NCBI GenBank assembly: GCA_012515515.1 | Contig: JAAYYE010000012.1 | Span: forward strand, 62,001 to 126,000 | Direction of reading: 5' to 3' | DNA: 64,000 bases | Origin: Minisyncoccota bacterium | Lineage (GTDB): Bacteria; Patescibacteria; Microgenomatia; UBA1400; PJMF01 | In this document: in pieces, positions 16,400 to 24,619 of the stretch | How positions within the stretch are numbered: position 1 is the stretch's first letter | Layout of the letters: each line of letters starts with the position of its first letter | Program-made: the position numbers and the translations under genes | The notes under the pieces: generated by a model | What the model was told of the DNA's origin: nothing | Seen by the model: only the letters and a program-made list of their open reading frames with translations | Databases searched by the model: none

Positions 16400-16903
16400 T
16401 TAACTTTCAATCGCTTTGCTTTCATTGTGTTTGTTTAATAATTTTACTGTTTCTCGCATGACATTTTGCATTCTATGCAGATAAGCAATGGCCTCGCTTA
16501 GGCTTAAAACTTTCTCACCATTGGGAAAAAAATGAAAAACATGGTTGCGGCAAACCAACCAAGTTTGCCAAATTTCTCTAGCCAACTCTTGATTAAAAAT
16601 CCGAGCAATATCATCAAAAAACCACCATTGATCTCGTTGTTTGGGACTGACATCAGGATTTAAGGCCCGACCAATACGAAAGCGCCGGCCATAATAAACC
16701 TTGTGGCTAATTAATTCTAAATCTAATAAAACCTTTTTAAGAAAACCCTCATAAGCCTTGGCCATAGGAAAAACCACAAAAGAGAAATCATTAATATTAG
16801 TGTCATTAACAAATTGCTCGCTTAAATAAAAGCTAGTCTTGACTAAATTTTGCTGCCAAGAATCTAAATATTGAAAACAGGGTTCTTCTTGAAAGGTTTG
16901 CAT
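16400..16903 (-). CDS. HEPN-domain protein, possible RNase
   Basis: The 167-residue, mainly helical protein carries R119-N120-x3-H124 (CRNHVFHFFP), the RNxxxH motif that forms the RNase active site of HEPN toxins and defence proteins. Upstream, FVVFPMAKAYEGFLKKVLLDL is the kind of helix that packs against the HEPN core; RnlA-like proteins have similar segments. It is the first gene of an operon with a kinase-like protein whose start follows its stop by 1 nt. A toxin/effector function is inferred from the motif and gene pairing only. Confidence 0.7.
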   Translation of the reverse strand: MQTFQEEPCFQYLDSWQQNLVKTSFYLSEQFVNDTNINDFSFVVFPMAKAYEGFLKKVLLDLELISHKVYYGRRFRIGRALNPDVSPKQRDQWWFFDDIARIFNQELAREIWQTWLVCRNHVFHFFPNGEKVLSLSEAIAYLHRMQNVMRETVKLLNKHNESKAIES

Positions 16904-16934
16904 AATTTACTATTAAAGAAAAGTACATATCGAT

Positions 16935-16940
16935 TATAAT
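16935..16940 (+). promoter_or_regulatory. -10 element upstream of the second PBP
   Basis: A perfect TATAAT lies 26 nt before the ATG at 16967. It overlaps an in-frame TTG at 16940 that would otherwise lengthen the protein by nine residues; the TTG cannot be the start if this promoter is used. The leader would be about 20 nt. Confidence 0.55.
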
Positions 16941-16966
16941 TGAAACAGCTAAAAAAATCCAAGAGC

Positions 16967-19381
16967 ATGCTGAATAAAAAACTTATTAGTAAAAGCCAAA
17001 AAAAGAAGATTGAGAGCCAGAAAATGAAGATTAAGAGCTCTTTTTTATATTGGCAAAAAAAAATCAAAAAAATTTTTTGGCAAAATAAAAAATGGCGCTT
17101 TACTTGGATGGCTGCCTTGCTGCTCATCATCGCTGTATTAATCTATTTACTAAAAGATTTACCATCACCTACAAAATTAACTTCTTCAGAAAATTACGCT
17201 GTTAGTACGCAAATTTTTGATCGCAATGGTCAGTTGTTGTATGAGGTGTATGGAGACGAAAACCGCACTCCTGTTGATATTGAGTCTTTGCCCGATCATT
17301 TGTTACAAGCCACCATTGCCATTGAAGATAAAAATTTTTATCGACATCATGGTTTAGACATTCGGGGCTTAGTGAGAGCAGCCATCAATAATATCACTGG
17401 CGGCAACACTCAGGGCGGTTCTACAATCACCCAGCAATTGGTAAAAAATGCTTTATTAACTAAAGATAGAACTTTTGATAGAAAAATTAAAGAAGCCTTC
17501 TTATCATTTTTAACCGAAATCATTTACAAAAAAGAAGACATTTTAGAAATGTATCTTAACTATATTCCTTATGGAGGCACAGCCGTTGGCGTTGAAGCAG
17601 CAGCCAATCAATATTTCAATAAATCAGCCAAAGATTTAACTATGGCTGAAAGTGCTTTATTAGCTGGATTACCAAAAGCACCTAGCACTTATTCGCCTTT
17701 TGGCGCTTATCCAGAAAAAGCTAAAATGAGACAAAAAGAGGTTTTGCGCCGAATGTCTGAAGACGGATACATCAATAAAGACAGATTGAATGAAGTTGAA
17801 AATGAAACATTAACTTACGCCCTAAAAAAAACCGATATTAAAGCTCCTCATTTTGTCTTTTACATAATCGATTTGTTGCAAAAAGAATACGGTGAAGACA
17901 CGGTTAAAACTGGCGGATTGCGCGTCACCACTACCCTCGATTTAGATTTACAAGAAGCGGCTCAAGCTTCTTTATCTGCCGAAATTAATAAGTTAAGTAA
18001 TTTAAAAGTTAGTAACGGAGCGGCTTTGGTCACTAAACCAAACACTGGAGAAATCTTAGCAATGATTGGTAGCAAAAATTATTTTGACATGGATCATGAT
18101 GGACAAGTTAATGTAACTATTGCTTTCAGACAGCCTGGCTCATCAATTAAACCAATTATGTATGCCAGTGCTTTTCAGGAAAAGACACTGAATCCAGGCT
18201 CAATGCTTTTAGACATCTCCACTTGTTTTAGAGTGACTGGTCAAAAGGATTATTGTCCAAAAAATTATAGTGGCGGATTTTCTGGTCCAGTCACGGTCAG
18301 AAAAGCTTTGGGCAATTCTCTGAATATCCCCGCAGTCAAAGCTTTAAGTACTATTGGCGTTGAAAAATTTATTAAACAAGCCAATAAAATGGGCATTACC
18401 AACTGGGTTGATCCAAGTCAATATGGCTTATCTTTAACTCTGGGAGGCGGAGAAGTCAGAATGGTCGACATGGCAACTGCTTTTGCTGTGATAGCTAACC
18501 AAGGAGTTAAAGTGCCAAGCACAGCCATTTTAGAAGTAAAAAATTACAAAGGTGAAGTTTTGAGCAGTGCTGATTTGGAAACTCGCAAACAAACATTACT
18601 CCACATGACTGAAAATGAAGAAATCACTGAAGAAATTGATTTAGAAAGAGTTATGCGGCGAGCGCCAGCCTATCTAACTGCCCACATCATGCAAGACAAT
18701 AGCGCTCGCCTCATGGCCTTTGGTAGCAATAGCCAGCTAGTAATTAAAGATAAAGTAGTGAGTGCTAAAACTGGCACCACCAACGACCTAAAAGATAATT
18801 GGACTGTCGGTTTTACTCCAGAATTTTTAAGCATTGTGTGGGTGGGTAATAATGACAATTCTTCGATGAGTTACTTGGCTTCTGGCATCACTGGTGCCGC
18901 ACCAATTTGGAATGATATCATGAGCTATATTTTAGAAAATGAACAAATTATTTGGCCTGAGCGTCCAGCCGATGTAAAGATGGCCTATGTCTGTCAAACA
19001 GGCATGCCAGCTGATCGTGGTTTGGGCAATAATCGTAACGATTGGATGAATAGAAACACTAGTGATTTAACGCTTAAATTCAACGAACAACAGCAAATTT
19101 ATTTACAAGAAACTGACCCAGCGCAAACTTGCCAAGCTGGCGCACAAGAGCTTTATTGGGAAGAATCACTACCAAGCTATTCTGGTAGTTTCCAAAAAGA
19201 GTTTTGGATTCGTAAGGAAACTGGACTACCACCTGCCGTTGGCGAAGAAGCCGATGATTTGGTTTTAGAATTACATCAATTTTATTATGATCCAGTTACT
19301 AGCCTCTACTGTGCTGATTGTACTCGACCAATTGATGAAGAAACTGGCGAAACCATTTTTGAAAAAAATTATGTTAATTAG
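16967..19381 (+). CDS. Class A penicillin-binding protein (PBP1A type)
   Basis: This 804-residue bifunctional peptidoglycan synthase has a GT51 domain with IEDKNFYRHHG (catalytic Glu120) and a transpeptidase domain with SxxK (S392-K395), SLN and KTGTT. The short N-terminus is basic, followed by a membrane helix (about 45-62). It is clearly a paralogue of the 9139-11694 protein but lacks the long GRP-repeat tail. After the transpeptidase domain comes an extension of over 150 residues with a CADC pair near the end. It starts divergently from the HEPN gene. A GH18 gene follows after 27 nt. Confidence 0.96.
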   Translation: MLNKKLISKSQKKKIESQKMKIKSSFLYWQKKIKKIFWQNKKWRFTWMAALLLIIAVLIYLLKDLPSPTKLTSSENYAVSTQIFDRNGQLLYEVYGDENRTPVDIESLPDHLLQATIAIEDKNFYRHHGLDIRGLVRAAINNITGGNTQGGSTITQQLVKNALLTKDRTFDRKIKEAFLSFLTEIIYKKEDILEMYLNYIPYGGTAVGVEAAANQYFNKSAKDLTMAESALLAGLPKAPSTYSPFGAYPEKAKMRQKEVLRRMSEDGYINKDRLNEVENETLTYALKKTDIKAPHFVFYIIDLLQKEYGEDTVKTGGLRVTTTLDLDLQEAAQASLSAEINKLSNLKVSNGAALVTKPNTGEILAMIGSKNYFDMDHDGQVNVTIAFRQPGSSIKPIMYASAFQEKTLNPGSMLLDISTCFRVTGQKDYCPKNYSGGFSGPVTVRKALGNSLNIPAVKALSTIGVEKFIKQANKMGITNWVDPSQYGLSLTLGGGEVRMVDMATAFAVIANQGVKVPSTAILEVKNYKGEVLSSADLETRKQTLLHMTENEEITEEIDLERVMRRAPAYLTAHIMQDNSARLMAFGSNSQLVIKDKVVSAKTGTTNDLKDNWTVGFTPEFLSIVWVGNNDNSSMSYLASGITGAAPIWNDIMSYILENEQIIWPERPADVKMAYVCQTGMPADRGLGNNRNDWMNRNTSDLTLKFNEQQQIYLQETDPAQTCQAGAQELYWEESLPSYSGSFQKEFWIRKETGLPPAVGEEADDLVLELHQFYYDPVTSLYCADCTRPIDEETGETIFEKNYVN

Positions 19382-19408
19382 TGAATTAGTTATTAACAAT
19401 TACATGAG

Positions 19409-20671
19409 GTGACAAAAAAATTTAAATTTTTCTTCTTTTTTTTAAGTATCGTCGCTTCTGCTCTTATTCTTTATGCGGGCTTTAGGCTTTGGCAAAACAA
19501 TTTAAAATCGCCAATTGGCGATAATTTTTCGTTTAAGAACGTGACAGATTGGTTCAAATTTAAAACAAACCATCAGCAAAAAATTGTTTATGGTTTTTTG
19601 CCTTATTGGAATTTAAATAAAATCAAAGTTCAAGATGAACTCACACATTTAAGCTATTTTGCTCTAGAGGTTGGCGCCGATGGGCAAATCGTCACCCACA
19701 GTCGACCTGGAGAAACTGAACCTGGTTACCGCCAGCTTAATAGTGATGAGTTTTTAAATTTGCTTGACAACAATCAATTTAAAAATGAATTGGTACTAAG
19801 TCAATTTGACGCATCAACAATTAAACAGTTTTTAGACAACCAGCGGGCTTGGATTACCCTAATCGAACAAATCGACAGTTTATTGCTTGCCTACCCCTTC
19901 ACGGGTATTAATCTTGATTTTGAATATCCAGGCGAGGTAAGTGATCAATTACGCCAACAATTTGTTAACTTAGTCATCAGTATTCATCAACATTTAGCAG
20001 CTCGTCAAGAAAAAATTAACTTAAGCATCGATGTTTATGCGAGCGCTGGCAATCAAAATAAAAAATTACTTTGGGACATTAAGCAGCTTGAACCCCATTT
20101 AGATTACCTAATTGTGATGGCCTATGATTTCCATCGACAAAATTCGACCCAAGCTGGGCCAGGAGCACCTTTGCTCGGTGGACAAGAGCTATGGACAAGC
20201 GATATTAATACTTTAATGAAAGGCTTTTTCGAGCAAGTTCCTCGAGAAAAAATTTTGTTAGGGTTGCCATTTTATGGCTATGGCTGGCAAACCGATAGCA
20301 TAGACCCTCGAGCCAATACTTATCCAGGAACTGGTTTCACTGTTAGTTATCAAGAAGCTTTGGCACTCAAAAGTTTAAGTGGTCGTTGGGAAAATTGCCG
20401 CAATTTGAATCTTTATTGGCAAGAAGAGGCGCTGTCGCCTTTTGCCACTTTAAACTGTCCCAAAGAAAATCCAGGAGGTAATGATAAAACCGAGAATGAA
20501 GAAGAGGCGGAATTACTTAATTATTTAGTTTATTTTGAAAATGCTCAATCTCTGCAATACAAAATAGATTATGCAAAACAATTAGACTTAGCTGGAATTG
20601 CTATTTGGGCACTAGGATATGAGGGAGAAAGTCGAGATTTGTGGGAAGTGGTGAAGAGCTTGAATAATTAA
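19409..20671 (+). CDS. GH18-family glycosidase-like protein, membrane anchored
   Basis: The 420-residue protein has an N-terminal anchor helix (about 5-25) and a GH18 (chitinase/YaaH-like) barrel: YGFLPYWNLNK, FTGINLDFEYPG, VMAYDFH, LGLPFYGYGW and GIAIWALGYEG. In the catalytic DxxDxDxE pattern only the last Asp and Glu remain (the earlier Asp positions are Thr and Asn), so hydrolysis is plausible but not certain. The GTG start at 19409 has ATGAGG directly upstream and an AACAAT hexamer 8 nt before it. Position after a PBP suggests action on peptidoglycan or another surface glycan. Confidence 0.85.
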   Translation: MTKKFKFFFFFLSIVASALILYAGFRLWQNNLKSPIGDNFSFKNVTDWFKFKTNHQQKIVYGFLPYWNLNKIKVQDELTHLSYFALEVGADGQIVTHSRPGETEPGYRQLNSDEFLNLLDNNQFKNELVLSQFDASTIKQFLDNQRAWITLIEQIDSLLLAYPFTGINLDFEYPGEVSDQLRQQFVNLVISIHQHLAARQEKINLSIDVYASAGNQNKKLLWDIKQLEPHLDYLIVMAYDFHRQNSTQAGPGAPLLGGQELWTSDINTLMKGFFEQVPREKILLGLPFYGYGWQTDSIDPRANTYPGTGFTVSYQEALALKSLSGRWENCRNLNLYWQEEALSPFATLNCPKENPGGNDKTENEEEAELLNYLVYFENAQSLQYKIDYAKQLDLAGIAIWALGYEGESRDLWEVVKSLNN

Positions 20672-20683
20672 ATGAGGAGAAAA

Positions 20684-22708
20684 TTAAAAATCTTTGCTAA
20701 ATTGCTTCGCTAAGAAGAAAGACCAGGTTCCCGTAGCTACAAAAAACAAGCCTATTACCAATAAACTTAAGGTGTTAAATGTTGAGCCCGCATTATAGGT
20801 ACCACTTTGGGTAGAAACCACAGTTTCTCTAATACTGGCTGTTGCTTCTTCAATAGGTTCGACTGTGGGAACGGGAGTTGGCGTTACATCTTTAACTGGT
20901 AAATAAGGATCGCCAGTGCCATGAGGCAAGTCTGAGCCTGTTTGAGCGCTAGCAATAGGTCTCGTTTCATTTTCAATATTACTGCCAGGAGGAGAAACTG
21001 TAAAATTATAGCTTTTAGACACTTCTTGACCGGTTCCTGGATCGATGTAGGTATAATTAATGCTGTGCTCTCCAGGGCTTAAGTTCTTTTTTAAACTGGC
21101 TATATCGACCTCAACATTGCCATCGGCATCTGTTTCTACAATGGTTTCAATGGCAGTGTCTGAATGAATCTCGATTTTAACAGTGACATTGGGTGGTAAA
21201 TTAGCCTTAATGATTGGCTGGGTGCTTGTTATAACATTATCTTGAGCTGTGCTAGCTTCATCAACTTCGTTTAAATCTAGTATTCGCTGACTATCAGCCA
21301 AAGCTGTTATCTCCTCCTCACCCCATTCATTCTCTAATTGGTTGTTTTGTGCTAAATTGGCATCAGTGCTTGCTTCTTCTTGGATAACTTCGTGTGTTTC
21401 CAGCTCTTCACTATCAACAGAATTTTCGCTACTTTCAAACTCCTCAGCCAACAATTCTTCTCTGGTGGTTAATGATTCTTCGCTAGCCTCCTGACCAACA
21501 ATAATTTCTGGCACCGGTTGAGCGCCAGCCACATTCACCACTCTATTAGAGACTGAATTTAAATCAATTCCTTGAACTTTGATTGATAAAACAGTATCTT
21601 CACTTACTTGTGGGTAAGCATTAAGACTTAAATTAAAAGCATTGGCTAAAGACACTGCCCAACTTCCAGAGGATTTAACAATAGTTGATAAAGCGCCAGC
21701 TCCCTCAGGAGTAACAAAGACAATTGCCCCCTCTCCAGGCTGACCACTTATCTGACCAACTGTTCCATAGATTGTTTGATTATTTGGAGAAGCATTGCTT
21801 AAACTACTTGCGGTTGTGATTTGATAAGGAGCACCATTGTTATCAAAACTTGAATTGCTGCCAGTGCTTAAATTGTAATAGTAGCTTGTATTTGGCTCTA
21901 AACCTCTGACTGTAATATGGTGTAAACGATACGGCTTAATTACACCAGACAACTGATCACGATCATCACTAGCCTGTTGTTTTATATCATTAGCGCTTGG
22001 ACCATATTTAACAGAAGCAATAATCTCTTCATCAGTATAAAAAGAAACTGTAAAGGCTTTGTCTGTGACATTGCTGACAACAATATTTTGCGGAGTTGTG
22101 GCTGGTGTCGCTCTCGGAGCAAACAGCCCGGTGCCATTTCCAAACAAGAGCACTCCCGCCACCATGGAAACAATTAAAATCAGTAAACCCAAAAGTGTTG
22201 GGATTTTTTTCTTAACTGTTTTATTATCTGTTTTTTTATCTGTTTTTCCGCCTGAAATTTTCCATTTTTTTGAGGGTTTTTCTTTAGCTTTTTTGCCAAT
22301 TTCTTCAGTTGGTACAACTTTATCTTTATTTGAATTTGCTTTTGGCATTGTCTTTGCGGGTGAGCTTGGAGCAACGCTTGGAGTTGGAGTTTGAACTGGG
22401 GCTGGAATTGGAGCTACAGCTTGAGCTGGGACTACAACCTTGCCTGCAGCTGATGTTGGACTGGTAGCTGATGCTACACCTGGCGGAGAGGAACCCGCTG
22501 GAGCGACTACTTTTGGAGTTGCGCTCGGCAATTTTACTTGTTTTGTTAGATTAATTTGCGCGGGATTGGCTTTTTGAGTATTAACCAACGGATTTGGCAT
22601 TTTTACAGGGGTATTGGTTTGAGCAGTTGCGGATTGAGGAGGCACCGGCTTTGGCAAATTTAAACCTAGTTGAGGATTAGTTGGTTGATTTTGATTTAAA
22701 ATTTGCAT
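20684..22708 (-). CDS. Surface protein with Pro/Ala-rich tail and FN3-like domain
   Basis: I cannot name this 674-residue protein, but its layout is clear. Residues 1-145 are a Pro/Ala/Thr/Lys-rich, probably disordered tail. A membrane helix follows (about 172-192), then an FN3/purple-acid-phosphatase-N-like domain (NIVVSNVTDKAFTVSFYTDEE...; LEPNTSYYYNLSTG), a carboxypeptidase-regulatory-like beta unit, a long acidic linker, another Ig-like unit, and a C-terminal membrane helix (about 645-665). It ends the pilN-pilO operon and is preceded by a structured leader, so it may be a component of, or regulated with, that assembly. Confidence 0.75.
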   Translation of the reverse strand: MQILNQNQPTNPQLGLNLPKPVPPQSATAQTNTPVKMPNPLVNTQKANPAQINLTKQVKLPSATPKVVAPAGSSPPGVASATSPTSAAGKVVVPAQAVAPIPAPVQTPTPSVAPSSPAKTMPKANSNKDKVVPTEEIGKKAKEKPSKKWKISGGKTDKKTDNKTVKKKIPTLLGLLILIVSMVAGVLLFGNGTGLFAPRATPATTPQNIVVSNVTDKAFTVSFYTDEEIIASVKYGPSANDIKQQASDDRDQLSGVIKPYRLHHITVRGLEPNTSYYYNLSTGSNSSFDNNGAPYQITTASSLSNASPNNQTIYGTVGQISGQPGEGAIVFVTPEGAGALSTIVKSSGSWAVSLANAFNLSLNAYPQVSEDTVLSIKVQGIDLNSVSNRVVNVAGAQPVPEIIVGQEASEESLTTREELLAEEFESSENSVDSEELETHEVIQEEASTDANLAQNNQLENEWGEEEITALADSQRILDLNEVDEASTAQDNVITSTQPIIKANLPPNVTVKIEIHSDTAIETIVETDADGNVEVDIASLKKNLSPGEHSINYTYIDPGTGQEVSKSYNFTVSPPGSNIENETRPIASAQTGSDLPHGTGDPYLPVKDVTPTPVPTVEPIEEATASIRETVVSTQSGTYNAGSTFNTLSLLVIGLFFVATGTWSFFLAKQFSKDF

Positions 22709-22714
22709 ACCAAT

Positions 22715-22832
22715 AACAAGACAGTCAAAGTGTCTTGTTTTACTCTATACGAATTGAAAATAGATCACAAGGCGAAAAAAAACCAAACATTGCTTGAAAA
22801 GCAAATAACAGTCCTAAGAGGCCATGTGATCT
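22715..22832 (-). other. Structured leader before the surface-protein gene
   Basis: On the minus strand three base-paired elements are seen. An outer stem pairs 22832-22821 with 22773-22762 (8 bp, a T-T mismatch, 3 bp). Inside it is a 6-bp hairpin TTGCTT-TTC-AAGCAA (22804-22790), followed after 7 nt by T8. A third hairpin, AACAAGACA/TGTCTTGTT (22739-22715), ends 6 nt before the ATG at 22708. No Shine-Dalgarno is visible between it and the ATG. This could be a regulatory RNA or an attenuator; no known riboswitch class is recognised. Confidence 0.5.
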
Positions 22833-22836
22833 AAAA

Positions 22837-23319
22837 TTAGTATTCGGCAAAATTATTTTCTTCGATAATTTCTTCTGCAGCTTCATCTGCCACTTCAGCT
22901 TCATATTCAAATTCATCCGCAACTTCCGCTTCATATTCGGCTTCATCTTCAACTACATTTTCACCTTCGCCTTCATTATTTATTGATAAATCAGTGATAT
23001 TCGTTAAAACACCTTCTTCCTTACTCTTAGCATCGCCAAACTTAAAATAGACAAAAATGGGAAAGGACTCTAATTCTTCATCGCTTACTAGTCGTTTTTC
23101 TTCAATTAGTGAGAAAACGTCGGTTTCTAAGCGAGGAACTAGTGGTTTAGCAATTGCTGTTAAATGTGAATCAATTTGCACTTTTTTTTGAGAAGTGAAA
23201 ATACTAATGGCAGTCCAAAGCAAAATCAGCACTAAAAACAAAACGCCAACCCATAGAATGCTTTTTTGACGACGCAAGCGATTCAACTCTTGTTTTAGTC
23301 TGGCTTTTTCTTTATTCAT
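22837..23319 (-). CDS. Small membrane protein with acidic repeat tail
   Basis: This 160-residue protein has a basic, helical N-terminus, one membrane helix (about 21-41) and an outer domain ending in an extremely acidic tail. Within the tail the nine-residue unit EYEAEVADE occurs twice in succession (separated only by F), followed by EEIIEEN. The gene overlaps the PilO-like gene by 4 nt (ATGA). Its position after PilN and PilO matches that of PilP or a similar pilus alignment protein, but I see no PilP sequence signature. Confidence 0.75.
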   Translation of the reverse strand: MNKEKARLKQELNRLRRQKSILWVGVLFLVLILLWTAISIFTSQKKVQIDSHLTAIAKPLVPRLETDVFSLIEEKRLVSDEELESFPIFVYFKFGDAKSKEEGVLTNITDLSINNEGEGENVVEDEAEYEAEVADEFEYEAEVADEAAEEIIEENNFAEY

Positions 23320-23951
23320 TCTTTATCCAAAGTTGAACTTAATAAATAATGCGGCAAAGAAACTTTTAATTGAGCTGCTAAATTATCAGACTCTGTCATC
23401 TTTTCTATTAAAACCTGATCAACCACCACCACTTGTCGTAAATTCATAATTTTTTCAATAAATTCTCTAATGTCTATATAAGAGCCAATAACACCTACAT
23501 TTATGCTTAAAAATTCACGCTGATAATCCCCAAAATCGCCACTTAGCAGTTCAGTTTCAACTGTTTCTGGCACTTTTTGAACACTCATTCGGTCAATCGC
23601 AAATTCTCCCTCTCCTGCTAATTTTTCAATTTTTTTCAAGGATTTAACTAAATCTAGTTGTCTAGGAATTGCCTCATCTAATAAATAAAATTGAGGTTGA
23701 TAAAGATCATATTGTTCCTGAGCTGAGGCTAAGCTGGCTAATTTTAGATCCAGCTGTTTATTAATCTCTTTTTTATCAGCAATTTCTTTAACCAAGTCAG
23801 CCATAGTAATTAAAGTCGGACGTATAGCGAAAAGAGCAAAAAAAATGACGACTATTACTGATAAAATTAATTCAATTGATACTCTGGCTACCGGTTTTTG
23901 ATAGAAATCCATTAAAACTGTTGCTAATTGTTCTTGTTTGCTTTTTGCCAT
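23316..23951 (-). CDS. PilO-like inner-membrane pilus assembly protein
   Basis: The 211-residue protein has a short cytoplasmic N-terminus, one membrane helix (about 25-46), a coiled coil (about 50-85) and a ferredoxin-like C-terminal domain, the PilO/GspM layout. YQPQFYLLDEAIPRQLDLVKSLKKIEKLA matches the typical PilO segment. PilO pairs with PilN to align the type IV pilus machine. It follows the PilN-like gene by 9 nt. PilB, PilC, PilM and pilin genes are not in the window. Confidence 0.85.
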   Translation of the reverse strand: MAKSKQEQLATVLMDFYQKPVARVSIELILSVIVVIFFALFAIRPTLITMADLVKEIADKKEINKQLDLKLASLASAQEQYDLYQPQFYLLDEAIPRQLDLVKSLKKIEKLAGEGEFAIDRMSVQKVPETVETELLSGDFGDYQREFLSINVGVIGSYIDIREFIEKIMNLRQVVVVDQVLIEKMTESDNLAAQLKVSLPHYLLSSTLDKE

Positions 23952-23960
23952 AACTTTTAA

Positions 23961-24560
23961 TTATTTATTCGTTTGTTCGCTAGATTTATTGTTTGCGACA
24001 ATTTTTGCCTGCATATCAAACATTAAGCCTGGTAAATCCTCACCTCTAGATTCAATGCTACCTATGCTCACCTCTTCGAAGTGTGGCGATAATTGCACAT
24101 TTCTAACTAAAATATCAAAAGCTGTTTGAGATAGGGCTATGCCTGAAAATACCACTTCGCTGGGTTTAATTGTCAACTCATCCAAGATAACATTGCTTGG
24201 AATTGTTTCGTTTAATAGCGGAAAAATTTCTACTAAATTGGCTTCTTGCTGCAGCTGCTTGATATCGGTCATTTGAGCTTGAACAAACAGGAAGCGTTTT
24301 TCTAGATCGCCATAAGATTCTATAGCCATTTTTTGTTGACTTATAGCTGAATTTAGATCTGTTACTTGCCGATCTAAAACAAAACGGGTTAAAAAACTAA
24401 TAATTACCACTAATTGAGTAAAAATTACGATATAACGCCCTATAGAGACAGTCCACTTTAGAGATCGACCGATGGCTGTTTCAAAAAAAGGATCCTTGGG
24501 TATTAAGTTGACATCTAAAACAACCGCAGTTCCTTTTTGCTTTTTTCTAGCTTTGGGCAT
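23961..24560 (-). CDS. PilN-like pilus assembly protein
   Basis: The 199-residue protein begins with a cytoplasmic tail containing DVNLIPKDP, the PilN motif that binds PilM (usual form: INLLP), then a membrane helix (about 39-60), coiled coil and alpha/beta domain. The segment IPSNVILDELTIKPSEVVFSGIALSQTAFD is typical of PilN. It is the first gene of the operon: TACAAT lies 7 nt upstream of the ATG, and AGGA in that gap could also act as a ribosome site. PilM would be expected upstream but murJ is there instead. Confidence 0.87.
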   Translation of the reverse strand: MPKARKKQKGTAVVLDVNLIPKDPFFETAIGRSLKWTVSIGRYIVIFTQLVVIISFLTRFVLDRQVTDLNSAISQQKMAIESYGDLEKRFLFVQAQMTDIKQLQQEANLVEIFPLLNETIPSNVILDELTIKPSEVVFSGIALSQTAFDILVRNVQLSPHFEEVSIGSIESRGEDLPGLMFDMQAKIVANNKSSEQTNK

Positions 24561-24619
24561 TAATCCTATTGTAAATTAATTAAAGAGAGAATAAAAGAGC
24601 TTCTTCCTTGAGTAATCAA

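Noticed and set aside
16940..16966. TTG start adding nine residues to the second PBP
   Set aside because: It overlaps a perfect TATAAT; the ATG at 16967 is downstream of the likely transcription start.
22740..22952. Minus-strand open frame with a hydrophobic end (GLLGLLFAFQAMFGFF)
   Set aside because: Its first half is a shifted reading of the acidic repeat coding region and its second half lies in the base-paired leader. No start signal or homology.
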